From NCBI RefSeq assembly GCF_020085105.1, contig NC_058045.1:7950333-8014332 (forward strand): a stretch of 64,000 nt of DNA, read 5' to 3'. A program made the translations under genes and the position numbers. Source of the DNA: Siniperca chuatsi (taxonomy: Eukaryota > Chordata > Actinopteri > Centrarchiformes > Sinipercidae). The notes under the pieces are model-generated. The model saw nothing but the letters and a program-made list of their open reading frames with translations. It ran no database searches and was not told the DNA's origin. Positions 24,106 through 35,675 of this stretch are shown one piece after another (position 1 is the stretch's first letter; each line of letters starts with the position of its first letter).

Positions 24106-26610
24106 CTATTGTCCGGCATTAAACAGCTTCTTCCTGCCCTCCATACCAGACATGGCCTCCACGTTCTTACGCCAGTCAGTCACCTCCTCCTTCTGTGGGA
24201 AACATAACATAACATGGGACATACAGCCAAGATAAAACTGATCATTTGACCAAAAATAGCTCGTTACCTGGAGGTTTCTGAGACCCTAAAGCAAAAGCCA
24301 GGCTTACCTTCTCCTCTTCCTTCTTGACCGTTTTGAGGTTGGCCTTGAAGTCGATGGACTCCTTATGTTTGGAGCCCAGCAGAACGCTCAGCATGGCTTC
24401 AGCTGAGATCTTCACTCTCTTCAGGGTCGGTTTCTTGAACTTACTCTGAATCTCAGTGATCTTCAGATTCATGTTGTCAATCTGGCCGGGGGATTGTGTG
24501 ATAGAAAAGATTGTGGAAGTTCACTCTTAACCTTAGAAACAGTCATTTAATTTAAAAAAATCTTAACTTTAAGTCCTTTTTTTTTTTTTTTGCTTTTAAC
24601 CAAATCTTGCAGTCTTCCTCAGCAGATGGAGTTTACTCAGATTAAGTGAGATGTGATTAAAAGCTCCAGAAAAAGCAAGTAAGTGGACCTTGAGTTAAAA
24701 CATTTTTTGTCAAACTAATCCTAAATTGTTTAGATTTTGTAGTGGATAACTGTATACAGTATACTGTACTTGTGGAGGGAACAACTGTACACATGTGTTA
24801 AAGTAATCAAATTCCTCTAAAGTTAGCAGCTCGTTAAGGCTGGGCCAACCAGTACTCTGAAATACACTACTCCTTTATATAAAAAAAGCATATTTTAACA
24901 ATTAGTGGAGATACATTTAAAAAAATAATTCAATTGCTACTTTTACAGATGTTTAATCATCTGTGGTTAGGAAGTATTATCTGTTTTATTGGCAGTGAAT
25001 CTCATGATTGCTCAATACACCATATTTGATTTATAGCCAGTCTTGGCCCAATTTATTATTGTTGTAACCCTAATAATAATTCATTGGCTCCAAACTGATT
25101 AGCAGAACATAATTTACTGCTGTATCGTATCTACCGTGTATTTCAATAAAGCAGGTTGTGTGTTCACAACCAAATCGAAAATTTCCAATTTTCTCCCAGT
25201 TTACTGTTGTTGTTGTAAAACACAACTATGAACTGTGTTGAGTTCTAAAATATTTGGGGGCACTGTTTGGTGCTATAGCAAAGTCACAGAGTGTATATAT
25301 AGAACAACAACAGGCTTTATGCGAGTCTGTTATGTCTTGTTATTCTCCGTGCTGCCACTGGGCGGCAGTGTTGGTAATTTTTAGCTCTGTGATGTTGTGA
25401 CCCTCTTCATAGTAAAAGCACTGAATGCAGTAACTCTAAAAACATTTCCACATGCATCATTTCGTCTTCCTGTATATTCTTGAACAGCTCACCTCCATTT
25501 TGTTTTTGGACACCTTTAGGCCAATATCATACCACTCCTCATCTACAACATCAATCTTGTGGTGCAAGTCTTTGCAAAGATCCTGTAAAATAAAACACCA
25601 AGTAAAAGACACCCTCTAGTGGTAATATAATATAGTAAGAACTCAAATAGAAAGAATTGTGAATAGTTAGAGAAAAACATTTTTAAAAGATTATAGCAAA
25701 ATTAAATACCTGCAGCTCTTGCAAAGACAGACCAGACATATTTAGAGGAGGAAGTCTTTCTGCCAGAGTAGCTTCTCTTTCCTTCATCTTCTGTTCCGTC
25801 TCCTCCTGCAGCATCTGAGCAGCGACTGCCAGCAGTCTAATCTAAGGAAAAAATCAAAATAAACAGATGAAAAAAGCCTTTTCCCCCAATATAATTAGGA
25901 TCCCTTGACCAATTAGATCAAATGTTCACATAAATACCAGAATATTTCATATGATACAACTTGACCATGAGTATGACACATCCTTTAAAAATATTTATAC
26001 ATATGAATACCAAGCACGTATGTAAACTGTATGTGTAATGCAATTCTTAACACACATAACAACCATTTCTGACGTTGCAGGATACTGTACACACCACTTC
26101 ATGCTGTACTGTATGCTAGCTAATGATCTGATCTTTGTTAGCTAATGGTTACAATCCTTGTTTTTGTTTTTTGTTTTGAGAAGCACAGTGAAATGCATTC
26201 TAGCATCTTATATGAAAATCCAATTCATCATAATAAATAAACAAAAAAAATATGTCTTAAATAAAGAAAAACTAACCTTCAACCCAAGTCTTCGAGAGGA
26301 TGAGATCTGTGATTTTTTCTAGAATTTACACATAAAAATATTCATTATAGTTTATACTCTATATACTTTATATGACATTTGCATCTAATTTTTATGCCCT
26401 TAATAGACAAGTGAAGGATTGGAAAAAAGGACTTATTAAAGATGTCGTGTGATAAATACTCACAGGTCTGTTGGCACATTAACAAGAGGGAGAAAATACA
26501 TGTCAGCATATTTATATAAGAGATCAATACATTAGTTTACAGTATACTTTGAAGCTGTCAATGAACACATTAAAATAAACCAAAAGAGATTATACTTACG
26601 TATCAGCCAT
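24106..26610 (-). CDS. tnni1-like: Troponin I, slow skeletal-type, tandem copy B
   Basis: Coding exons (minus): 26610-26600 (ATG GCT GAT AC), microexon 26467-26464 (ACCT, 4 nt), 26318-26277, 25841-25710, 25582-25493, 24481-24308, 24192-24106 (stop TAG); 540 nt, 179 residues, all junctions in phase. Start MADTP then KKSQISSSRRLGLK. The TnC/TnT helix ends MSGLSLQELQ. The coiled-coil arm reads [20 protein letters not shown]: the Arg of the usual EERYD is Trp here. The inhibitory region is [17 protein letters not shown] followed by LSVLLGSKHK. The last exon and the first bases of the 3' UTR are nearly identical to copy C (two mismatches in 113 bp), suggesting gene conversion. A leader exon ends near 27508 below its own promoter. 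Sarcomeric thin-filament inhibitor by homology; tissue of expression unknown. Confidence 0.93.
26464..26467 (-). CDS. 4-nt microexon of troponin I copy B
   Basis: ACCT lies between acceptor (gccaacag) and donor (gtgagt). It completes the codons ACA CCT (Thr-Pro) between the ATG exon, which ends AC, and exon KKSQ. Removing it breaks the frame. Confidence 0.75.
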
Positions 26611-27507
26611 GATTGTCTTAAATTCCCGCACTAGAATTGGAAAAGTAAAAGAAAATGAAAAGTCTCTTTGCAGAAAATGAAAACTGTGATCTTGTGAAAT
26701 TTTAATCAACATGCATTTAATTGCAAATATGAATTTCCTTCACCATGAATTTCCTTCACCTTTAACGCCTGTTCAATTGAACTGTATGCTAAAGATTGAC
26801 GATCTCTTTAACCTCCCTGGTCAAATTATTTCACCCACTCCAAATATTCATTGGACCATTAAAGCTGCACAAAGTTATTTATTGTTCACTCTGTTGTTCC
26901 CCTTGTGCAATTTAAGGCAAAGTAGTTCTGTCGCAATTCACATTTTGCTTACTTTATTGTGATCATCCTTTGTCAGCTACAGTATGTGTAATCAAAGAAT
27001 AATATAGATTTATATAGATATAGATAGACTTTTATTTTCCCCCCTCATTCATGTGGAATTCAAATGAAAATTCACCAGAATTAAATAAAATGTTATTACA
27101 AATTTAAATACATATTAAAACTAGATTAAATAATAGTCAGGCTTTGGTTTGCTGTTTCAAATGCATGCAGGATAAATCTTTCAAAATTACTATAAACACA
27201 ATAACTTTAAAAGCACTTGTGTCATATGCAAAGTTTCCAAGTGCTGAGTCAGTGGATGTGTTAACATAACTGACAAGAGTCTCTGCATAGGTGACAAAAA
27301 AGGTGAATGGCCAGATAATCCACAGGCATGTAAAATTACATTGTTCACTTTAATCTTAATCACAACGATATCCAAATAAAACATCAAAGTAAAAACAAGA
27401 CACTACTCAAATTAGAGAGATTTTACAGATTCTAAGTTAGTAATTGTTTTAAACTCATAGCATGCTGAGAAGTTACCAGAAGTACCAGAGTATTAGCAAC
27501 ACTGTAC

Positions 27508-27647
27508 CTTGAAGCTGAACAGTCCTACCTCAAAACTGAAGAAAAGTGTGTGTGAAGGAGGCAGCAAATGACTTTCTGAGAGTCAATGGAGAAAAATCAA
27601 TCAGATTTATAGTGGCTGTGCCAAATGTGAATGGCTCACAAAAATAG
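27508..27647 (-). promoter_or_regulatory. Promoter and leader exon of troponin I copy B
   Basis: CAAAAATAG at 27639-27647 is one base from the MEF2-type core found in the other copies and sits in the same block (atggctca on its left in the plus-strand text). TATAAAT lies at 27611-27605, about 30 nt downstream. A leader exon ends at 27508 before a gtacag donor, matching the copy D leader end (TTCAAG). Confidence 0.6.
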
Positions 27648-28808
27648 ACTCCTGTCTGTCCACCAGCAGTGACATTTACTGTTGCACATAGCATCGCCAC
27701 AATATTCAGACAGGAAAGAGGGTAATAAAACTTCATTTATGGGCTCAAACATGTGGGTATCTTGTGTGGTTTTGACAACACCTGTTGGTGGAAGCGACAG
27801 TGACCATTTAAAGAGGTGACCACATTTATGCTGGGTCAGTGCACAGATTCACATTTGATCAGGGCCAGCTTGTTGGAGTTTGGATCAAGTTGTCAAGGAG
27901 ACAAATAGAAGGAAGAAAACAAACCTGGAGTGTCAGCATTCACTTGTTCTGCGCTTTTATTTATAGAACAAACAGCACAATCCAAGTGTGAATCTGGACC
28001 ATCTCAAGATGTCCATTCAAAGGCATCCAATAGTGTCAACAACTGAGACCGAAGAGGTTTTTAATACCCATTCCCATATCTGCATTTCTAGTGGCCACAT
28101 CAACTGTATGTCTTAAGAAAATATTCTCATTGCTTTGTTCATGGCAATTTGCAGATTCATCCTCAGATTTGAAGAAAATAGAGATTAAAAAACTGAAAAT
28201 TAATGAAACAATCTTAATGTTTTTGAGAATGTAAACACTTTTTCCATTTAATAAAAAAAATGGCAGTGATGTAATGATTGTTGCGCCACATTCAAAGGTC
28301 TGCGCTGACCCATTGCTGCAGCTTTAAAACTGATTTGCTTTATCTCCTTGCATCAATTCGAACTATTGAGCTATGAGCTATTTTCTAACTTTCACCACAT
28401 CATTTTAGGAAGTTGAAGAAGAAGTAGTATAATGTTCAGTGCACATCTTCTATCCACCTTACTGTATATACATCACCATTCCTTTGCTTGTGTGTGATGA
28501 CAGACTTTTGTAGCCTGATAACACATTACAGGACCACTTTGAAGGTAAGAACAAAGCCAAAAGTTAGTCAGGCTTTATTTAGGGGACCAGAGGAACAAGG
28601 ACAGGTGCAGGTTAGGGCTTGATGGTTTGTAAACTGAGCCAGCCACAGTTCTATCTGTGTCATTGTTGTAACATGGAGTCAAATTTTCAGTTCCTCAAAG
28701 TGCTGCAACTCATGCCCTCACGTAAGGACAGGTAGGCAGCGAACGATGAAACAAGAATAGTAGAGTACAAACCTTGGGTCAAATACTATTTTTAGATCAC
28801 TTCTAGTA

Positions 28809-29060
28809 CTTGCTTTAAAGGAGTATTCAAGCAATTTAGTATTGCACTTCCATAAAGTTGAGTTACTCACAAGAGACGGATTAGAAAAAAGAATGGTCAA
28901 AACTGGCCCAGAAGAGGCAGCGATATCCTGACTGTTAGTCCCTCATATGGGTCAAGCTCCAAGCGCACTGGATCCTAGATTTCCCATAATGCATCCATCT
29001 ATTTGTTATGCTGCAGCCAAATCAGCCACTTTTGTGGTCTTACGTATTTGGAGCAGATCG
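28809..29060 (+). repeat. Dispersed fish repeat
   Basis: The phrases gtattcaagcaatttagtat, tgcacttccataaagttgag, gaggcagcgatatcctgact, ggatcctagatttcccataa are typical of an abundant fish interspersed element. The boundaries are approximate and the family is not assigned. Confidence 0.45.
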
Positions 29061-29123
29061 TTAACAAGTGAAAACGGATACAAAACTGTGTATAGCCTCT
29101 TTTTATTTTGCTGAATCGATTGT

Positions 29124-29610
29124 ATTAGTACACAGCCCCCTAAAGAGAGAGAATGTTTTTGAAGACTACTTTTGCATTCCCTCGCAATATGTGTTGCGTT
29201 CCCTCACAATACTTGTGTTACATCGCAAGAGAGTACTACTGCTCAATAGGCATGCATGGATATGTAATTAGTGAAAGTAAAATTAAACAAATTCTCAGAT
29301 CAAGAGGTCTCTCCAGAAGAAAGCAGTACGGTAATCTGCAGGATGCTGTCAGTTTCAGTTTTGAAGTTTGATGTTCTATCTGACAACTTATTTGCAATGG
29401 ACACCATATAAGGTGAGGTTTACATAAACAATGCTTAATGCATTAACTTGAGAATCTCCACACTACCTTCCATTACAAATAGACATACGGCTCAGAAGGA
29501 ATGGAAGAAGAAAAGTATTGCGAGAGAACGCAAAATTTATTGCAAGGGAATGCAAAAGTAGTCTTCAAAAAAATTCTTGCCATGACCTTTAGGGGGCTTC
29601 CGTAATATTA
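29124..29610. repeat. Inverted-repeat (foldback) element
   Basis: The arms at about 29124-29215 and 29505-29610 are reverse complements. TTTTTGAAGACTACTTTTGC and ATTCCCTCGCAAT in the left arm match the reverse complement of the right arm with few changes, including the outer CCCCCTAAAG. The spacer of about 290 bp is unique-looking. Probably a non-autonomous foldback transposon. Confidence 0.6.
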
Positions 29611-30632
29611 GTGTTAATATTGGATTTTATTTAGATGTAACTGCCAGTGATGCAGCCATTTTGCCCAAAAACTTTTTTATACACATCTGTAGTTCTTTTC
29701 CCCAAGTGGGAGAAATTCCCGAAATCTCCGACTCACAATTACAACTCTGACTCTGACAAACAATACGACGTGAACACGGCATTAGATCCTTGTCTGTTAA
29801 TCTCCTACATCATTCAAACTTCACACCTCCAGTTTGTAACACAGACTTTTGGCTTCAGAAGACATTATGTAACTGTTCATGAGGCTAAGTAGTACTCACT
29901 TTGACTAGTTAACTGAGCTTTATGTGTAAATCAGTGGAGCTCCCCCCATAATACAGTATGCTTTGTGTTTATCACCGCTGTCCTGTATGATTTTCCACAT
30001 CAGAAGTCTTGTCGAGAGAATACTTTTGGGTCGAGACTGAAAGGGCAGCAGTAGGATAACCTGCAACCTCTCTTATTTTTGGATGTTCACAGTGATTGTT
30101 ACATCTGCTTTGATTTACAAAGATGATTCAGCAACTTTGTTCTCAGCGGCTGCTGTTGACAACGGAACTATTACTACCATCTGGCTGAAGTTGTGTCCCA
30201 ATCTAGTATCAAGAAGCAACTCGGATGATAAAGTAGATATTTAAAGAGAAAAGTGTAGGATCAGTTTTCTGTGTTAATCAGAAGTATTTATTATCATAAC
30301 ATGAACCAGTCTTTTCAAGGCATTTCAAGGTCAAGACACACAGCAAATTTAACTATATCTGTTATGAAAGTATAGACAAATTAAAAATGTGCAAATACCA
30401 CAAAATGACGACAGAGTGCAACTAATTTATATGTAAAATATACATAATTCCCTTCCTTTTAATCTTAATATTTTTGCATATTACAAATGTGAAGTCTAGA
30501 CACACAGTCACACATACACTGTCGACCAGTGTGACAACTGTGACACTGTGAGCAGTGACAACTTTATTCTCCTCTCTATTCTTGTCCACTGTAAAACAGC
30601 ATTCATATTTAAAATGTCCATAAATATAAAAT

Positions 30633-32481
30633 CTACTGTCCAGCATTAAACAGCTTCTTCCTGCCCTCCATACCAGACATGGCCTCCACGTTCTTACGCC
30701 AGTCAGTCACCTCCTCCTTCTGTTCATAAAAAGAAAATAACTCTTAGTGATACTGTACTTTGACAAAATAACCCCAAAATAACATGAGCAATACCACAGC
30801 ATCGTGCCATAATTAAATCCTAATCAACTCAGGTTGACATAATCTTGAAAACTTTAAAAACCGGCGTAATTAAAAATAAATCAATCTGCTGTCGTAGTTG
30901 CCACACTTACCTTCTCCTCCTCTTTCTTCACAGTCTTGAGGTTGGCCTTGAAGTCCACAGACTCTTTGACCTTAGAGCCCAGCAGAGCTCCCAACATGGC
31001 GTCAGCCGAGATCTTCACCCTCTTGAGAGCAGGTCGCTTCATCTTACCCTTCAGCTCAAAGATCTTCTGAGACAGATTTTCAATCTGCAGGAAATAATTA
31101 TAAATGTAAGTAAAAAGTATGCAGATCACAATGAAAATCAATTCAAAAATGAATTAAAACTTCAGTAAGTAAGGTTTTAATCTTAAATGTTTGTGGTAAA
31201 TGAAAATAAATAAGATACAATTAAACAGTACAATTTCTTTTAATGCTGCTGCTGCTTTTTGCAAAGCATCCAGTAAGATTAATTTATGATCATTAAAAAA
31301 AATATATAAACACATCCATAAAGTAAAGGTACAATTAAATCCACATGTAAATCAAAAGAATATGAATAAACATTTACCTCCTTGTTGTTTTTGGCCACTT
31401 TGGCTTCAATGTCATAGCGCTCCTCATCTACCACATCGATCTTATGGTGTAGTTCTTTGCACAGAGCCTGCAGACAACAAGAGAATCATATCATATTTAT
31501 TGAACAAAGTAACGAGAGCCCTGCAATCCTCTGGCTTGTTGCACTTCTCAAACTCAAAGGTTATAATTTTCTCTCACTTATTTATGAAACATTATACAAG
31601 GGAGCCTGGTGTCTTTTATTACTACTGTGTTGATTGTTACACTCACTATTAGTGGTTACTTGTTTTATATATTTAATACGTGAAATAACTTGTACAATTA
31701 GTTATTATTAATGATTTGAAGGTTGCTTTAAATAATAGTGTCAGCTAAATGCCCAAAATATGAAATGTAGAGGACGAGGCATCTGTCCTCTAATGCACCT
31801 ACTGCGTATTAACATATTGTATGCATGGCATTTATATACATCACAGGGATGCTTTCGTATGGAGCATTTCAACGATGTTGTTTTATTATAGTATGATGGG
31901 CGGCTCATGCAGTGACCTGCATATACCTGAAGGTCCTGCGTGGACAAACCAGACAGCTGAAGTGGAGGGACTTTCTCACTCAAAGTAGCGTCTCTCTCCA
32001 GCTTCTTATCCTCCTTCTCCTTCTCCAACATTACAGTTGCCATTTTCAGCAGCTTGGTCTAAATTGAAAAGTGAGAATGATTAACTTTGCAGCACAGATC
32101 ACTCTTATTTAGTGAGCTTGTTTATGATGTCAATAAATTTTATTTGTGGAGAATCAGTTGTAGTATAAACAAAGAAGACAATACCTTGAGCGCTAGTCTG
32201 CGAGAAGCAGAGATCTTTGATTTTTTCTACAATAAACCAGTAGATAGAAATGTTATGTAGTAGCAGTTATACAAAAATCAATATGGTATGTAAATGAAGA
32301 TATTTTTTAATTAGCTACACTAATTATGAAAATAACTTACCTGTCTATAGTGGACATTATGATGTGGGAAAGGAAAATAAATAAGACAAGAGTTAGAATC
32401 AACACGATAAAGAATTACTGTGATTTTACAAAGACTGATTTACATAATTTTAAAAAAGATAATAACTTACGCCTCAGACAT
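30633..32481 (-). CDS. tnni1-like: Troponin I, slow skeletal-type, tandem copy C
   Basis: Coding exons (minus): 32481-32471 (ATG TCT GAG GC), microexon 32344-32341 (ACAG, 4 nt), 32226-32185, 32058-31927, 31467-31378, 31084-30911, 30719-30633 (stop TAG); 540 nt, 179 residues, in phase. Start MSEAQ then [14 protein letters not shown]. Helix [19 protein letters not shown]. Arm [20 protein letters not shown]. Exon 6 has inhibitory peptide [17 protein letters not shown] and switch [10 protein letters not shown]. The C-terminus [16 protein letters not shown] is the actin-binding end. The 3' half of exon 6 with its donor is identical to copy A over 101 bp, while the last exon tracks copy B, so this copy looks like a mosaic made by gene conversion. 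Compact: about 2.8 kb from promoter to stop. Confidence 0.93.
32341..32344 (-). CDS. 4-nt microexon of troponin I copy C
   Basis: ACAG lies between acceptor (ccactatag) and donor (gtaagt). It completes GCA CAG (Ala-Gln) after the ATG exon, which ends GC, and is needed to keep KKSK in frame. Confidence 0.75.
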
Positions 32482-33310
32482 GGTTGGCTTTTGTCTGTAA
32501 AAATGAAATAATTCACACCAAAGTCAGAAAAATGCATTATTCAGAAACAGAATTAGTTGCAGTAGCATCAGTACATACATGCAGTACCATAGTATTTTAC
32601 TAGCTACTCAGCTTTTATAAATGAACTAATATTTATTTATTTTGTGATTCATGAACCAGTATCTTTTTCTACTACTGTACACTACTGTTTATTCACCTAC
32701 TGTTGACTGAGCCAAGTTAGAGTCATCCTGACCTCGGTCTGGTAACATACCAACATTAAGCCTTGAAATTAGCAACACTGCACGCTTGAGCGCTGCAGAT
32801 TGTTTGGATAATATTCTTTTTTTTTAATCTCAATTGGACTTGATCAATTTTTAAGGCAGCCAGTTCAGAATCAAAATCAGAATTAGTTTTTGCCAAATAA
32901 GACAAATATATGTAACAAAATGTAAGTGGATCATCTTTGTAATAAAAACTATTTCCCAGTAGCATTTGTAAAAATGTATTAAAAATGTAACTTTGCTGCT
33001 ACTGTAATAAAGTGCACATTACCATTTGAGTTACTTGAGTGAATGTGCCTTTTACATTCAATGCATAGATTTTATAACAAAGTAAGTAGATACATTTGTC
33101 TTGTCATATCTAATAGTTGGTCTCTTAAAGATCAAACTGTATTAAATCTTACATTTACATTAAATTTGCATGGTTATGTTTTTCCATCTGCCTAATAATG
33201 AGGCTCCTGCTGTTCTTTAAATTATTCCAGATAAATGCAAAAGCTGAAAATGTCTAATTGTCTTTATATATTCTTAAGCCACACTGTCGTCATCAGAAAA
33301 ATCAACATAC

Positions 33311-33438
33311 CTTTTTTTTAATCACTGCAGAAAACCTGTTGAGGCAAACAGCAGCAGCTCTTCTTTAAATGACAGGAAGAAAACTCAAGTCAAATTTAAT
33401 GACTCCTACTGCCTTCTGTGAGTGGCCAACTAAAATAG
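33311..33438 (-). promoter_or_regulatory. Promoter and leader exon of troponin I copy C
   Basis: CTAAAATAG at 33430-33438 lies in the shared block gtgagtggccaa-CTAAAATAG-cc. An AT-rich TATA-like TTAAATT lies about 30 nt downstream near 33393-33400. A leader exon probably ends at 33311 before gtatgt; an earlier donor (CAACAG|gtttt) is an alternative. Confidence 0.55.
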
Positions 33439-34526
33439 CCTCCTCTGTCCTGACAGCCAGTATAGGGTATATCACTACACTTCTACATGGCATCCTCCAA
33501 CACCCGGTTTAACATTATACTCCCATCACTCAACAGTAGGAGTACAGGACATTAGGTCTGCCTTGACCTCAGTGATTAATATCCATTTTGTTTGTGAATT
33601 GAATACATCATCGTGATTATTATTGAATAGATTAAAATCTGATCAAAACAAAGAAACCAAGCAAAAAGGTCATCACGGTTGTTTAATCAGCATCACATGT
33701 ATTACAGATAGTGGGGACAGCACCATCAACTGTATAATATAAATACTGCACAGCCTTTTCTTAAGCACAATTTCAATATGCAAAGGGAATTGTACACTAT
33801 ACAGTTTATATTATTACATACATGGCATACAATGCTATTTTTTACATACAAGTTTACATTAAAGCAAGATTAAAACTATTTTAATACAGTATAATGTAAA
33901 AAGTGCATTTATTCTATATCTTTCACAAGTGCCTGTAGTTGACATCATTCTTTAAAAAAACAGTTTTATTTCATCCTGTAATGGAAACCCTCTAGAATTT
34001 GGCCAATGATTCTGAAATAAAGATGAACAAATAAATGTCATTTTAAAAAAAAAAAAAAAAAAAAAATTTGGATTTGAACATTGTAAACTTAAGGTTTAAA
34101 GGTCCAGTGTGTAACATTTAGGAGGAGCTATTGGCAGAAATGGAATATAATGTTTTTAAGTATGTTTTCATTAGTGTATAATCGCCTGCAAATAACAATC
34201 GTTGTGTTTTCATTACCTTAGATTAAGCCGTTTTTATCTACATAGGGAGTGGGTCCCCTTCCACTGAGACCGCCATGTTGAACCGCCATGTTTCTACAGT
34301 AGCCCAGAATGGACAAACCAAACACTGGCTCTAGATAGGGCTGTTTTACACACATTTCGCTGCCACCGTAGTTTCTCCTACATGCTTGGAAGGGGAGGGT
34401 GATGCGAGCAGTATTCAAGGGGTTACAAACTGCAATTTCACAGCTTAATGCCACTAAATCCTACACAGTGGATCTTTAAGATAAAGATGTGTTGCTAACA
34501 TAGCTTTGTTTCAAACAAGCACCTTC
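33439..34526. other. Intergenic, troponin I copies C to D
   Basis: Spacer between the copy C promoter and the copy D stop codon. It holds an A-rich tract near 34046-34066 and the MITE at 34096-34479, which ends only about 48 bp from the copy D stop and so lies in or next to its 3' UTR. No coding exon was recognised. Confidence 0.5.
34096..34479. mobile_element. MITE with 26-bp terminal inverted repeats
   Basis: The left end (TTAAAGGTCCAGTGTGTA) and the reverse complement of the right end (TTAAAGATCCACTGTGTAGG) match closely over about 26 bp. Length 384 bp, no coding capacity. A shorter, internally deleted relative lies at 49716-49857 in the pseudouridine enzyme gene. Superfamily not assigned. 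Confidence 0.7.
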
Positions 34527-35675
34527 TTATTGTCCGGCATTAAACAACTTCTTCCTGCCCTCCATACCAGACATGGCCTCCACGTTCTTACGCCAGTCAG
34601 TCACTTCTTCCCTCTGTAAAGATAGAGATATAGATTGTAATCTACTTTTTAATGCAGTTTTTTATTTTGTGGACGATTGTCTCAGCAACCAACTTTACCT
34701 TTTCATCCTCCTTCTTCACTGTCTTAAGGTTGACTTTGAAATCAGCCTTCATGAGTTTGGTGGTGTCGGTGCATGCACCCAACATGTCGTCTGTAGTTTT
34801 CTTTACCCTCTTCAAGTTTGGCCTCTTTACCCCCTTGAGCTCAGTGATCTTCTGATTCAGTGACTGGATCTGTGCAACAAACATCACGGTTAAAGAAAAA
34901 CCAAAAACCACACAACTACAACATTGTGATAGGTCAGTAAATGTATTAATTGTTATTTGATTCAGTTTTGCAGTACCTCTTTTGCATTTTTGTCTACCTT
35001 AACCTCCATATCATAACGTGCTTCATCTACAACATCAATCTTACGATGTAGTTCTTTGCAAAGATCCTGTAAAGAAAGAAAAAGAAAACTGTCAACATGA
35101 TGTAGAATAATAATGACTGAATCGGCACGATTTGCTGCGTCAGTACCTGGAGTTCCTGGACTGACAAACCTGACAGCTTCAGCGGAGGGAAGCACGCATT
35201 CACAGCTCTTTCCTTCTCGTGTTTCTTCTCTTCACTTTCAGCCACCAGCATAGAAGCTGCCTTCTTCAGAAGTTTGGACTGTAAGATAGTAAGGCGTTAA
35301 TAAGCCTGAATAAAAACTAAAGCGGTCTTAGATCATGTGGCATACCGTTAGATACTGTTCACATATGGCCATACAAGACCTACCTTCAAATGCAGTCTGC
35401 GTGTTGCTGAATATTTTGGCTTTCTCTGTGAGAAAGATAAGAATACTTTATACATCAAATAGAGTCATTAGTATAGGTTTTTGAATGTCCTTTTAAGCAT
35501 AAAATTAATCAATATTGATCATTCATAAATGATTGTAAAAGAAATAATTTTGACTCACCGGGCTTCATCAACACATGACAAGAAAAGTAGACAAAAGATA
35601 TATAATCGTTATTATTTAATACACAGTGTGCAGAATTGTGGTTACTTTAGAGGCTAATACTCACCCCTCAGACAT
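34527..35675 (-). CDS. tnni1-like: Troponin I-like, divergent tandem copy D
   Basis: Coding exons (minus): 35675-35665 (ATG TCT GAG GG), microexon 35562-35559 (CCCG, 4 nt), 35425-35384, 35278-35147, 35066-34977, 34869-34699, 34613-34527 (stop TAA); 537 nt, 178 residues, all junctions in phase. Start MSEGP then RKPKYSATRRLHLK. Arm DLCKELHRKIDVVDEARYDM. The last exon is almost the same as in the other copies ([16 protein letters not shown]). Exon 6 is strongly changed: one residue is missing before the inhibitory core (LKGVKRPNLKRVK) and the TnC-binding switch segment, [12 protein letters not shown] in A and C, reads DDMLGACTDTTK. The reading frame and splice sites are intact, so it is not an obvious pseudogene. 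Weaker calcium-dependent release or a specialised role is possible. Confidence 0.9.
35559..35562 (-). CDS. 4-nt microexon of troponin I copy D
   Basis: CCCG lies between an acceptor (gttgatgaag, weak pyrimidine tract) and a donor (gtgagt). It completes GGC CCG (Gly-Pro) and is needed for frame with RKPK. Confidence 0.65.

Larger units (their letters stand above)
27648..30632. other. Intergenic, troponin I copies B to C, repeat-rich
   Basis: Spacer of about 3 kb, the widest gap in the array. It holds repeat blocks at about 28809-29060 and an inverted-repeat element at 29124-29610. It probably also includes the copy C 3' UTR just below 30633. No extra troponin exon was recognised here. Confidence 0.45.
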
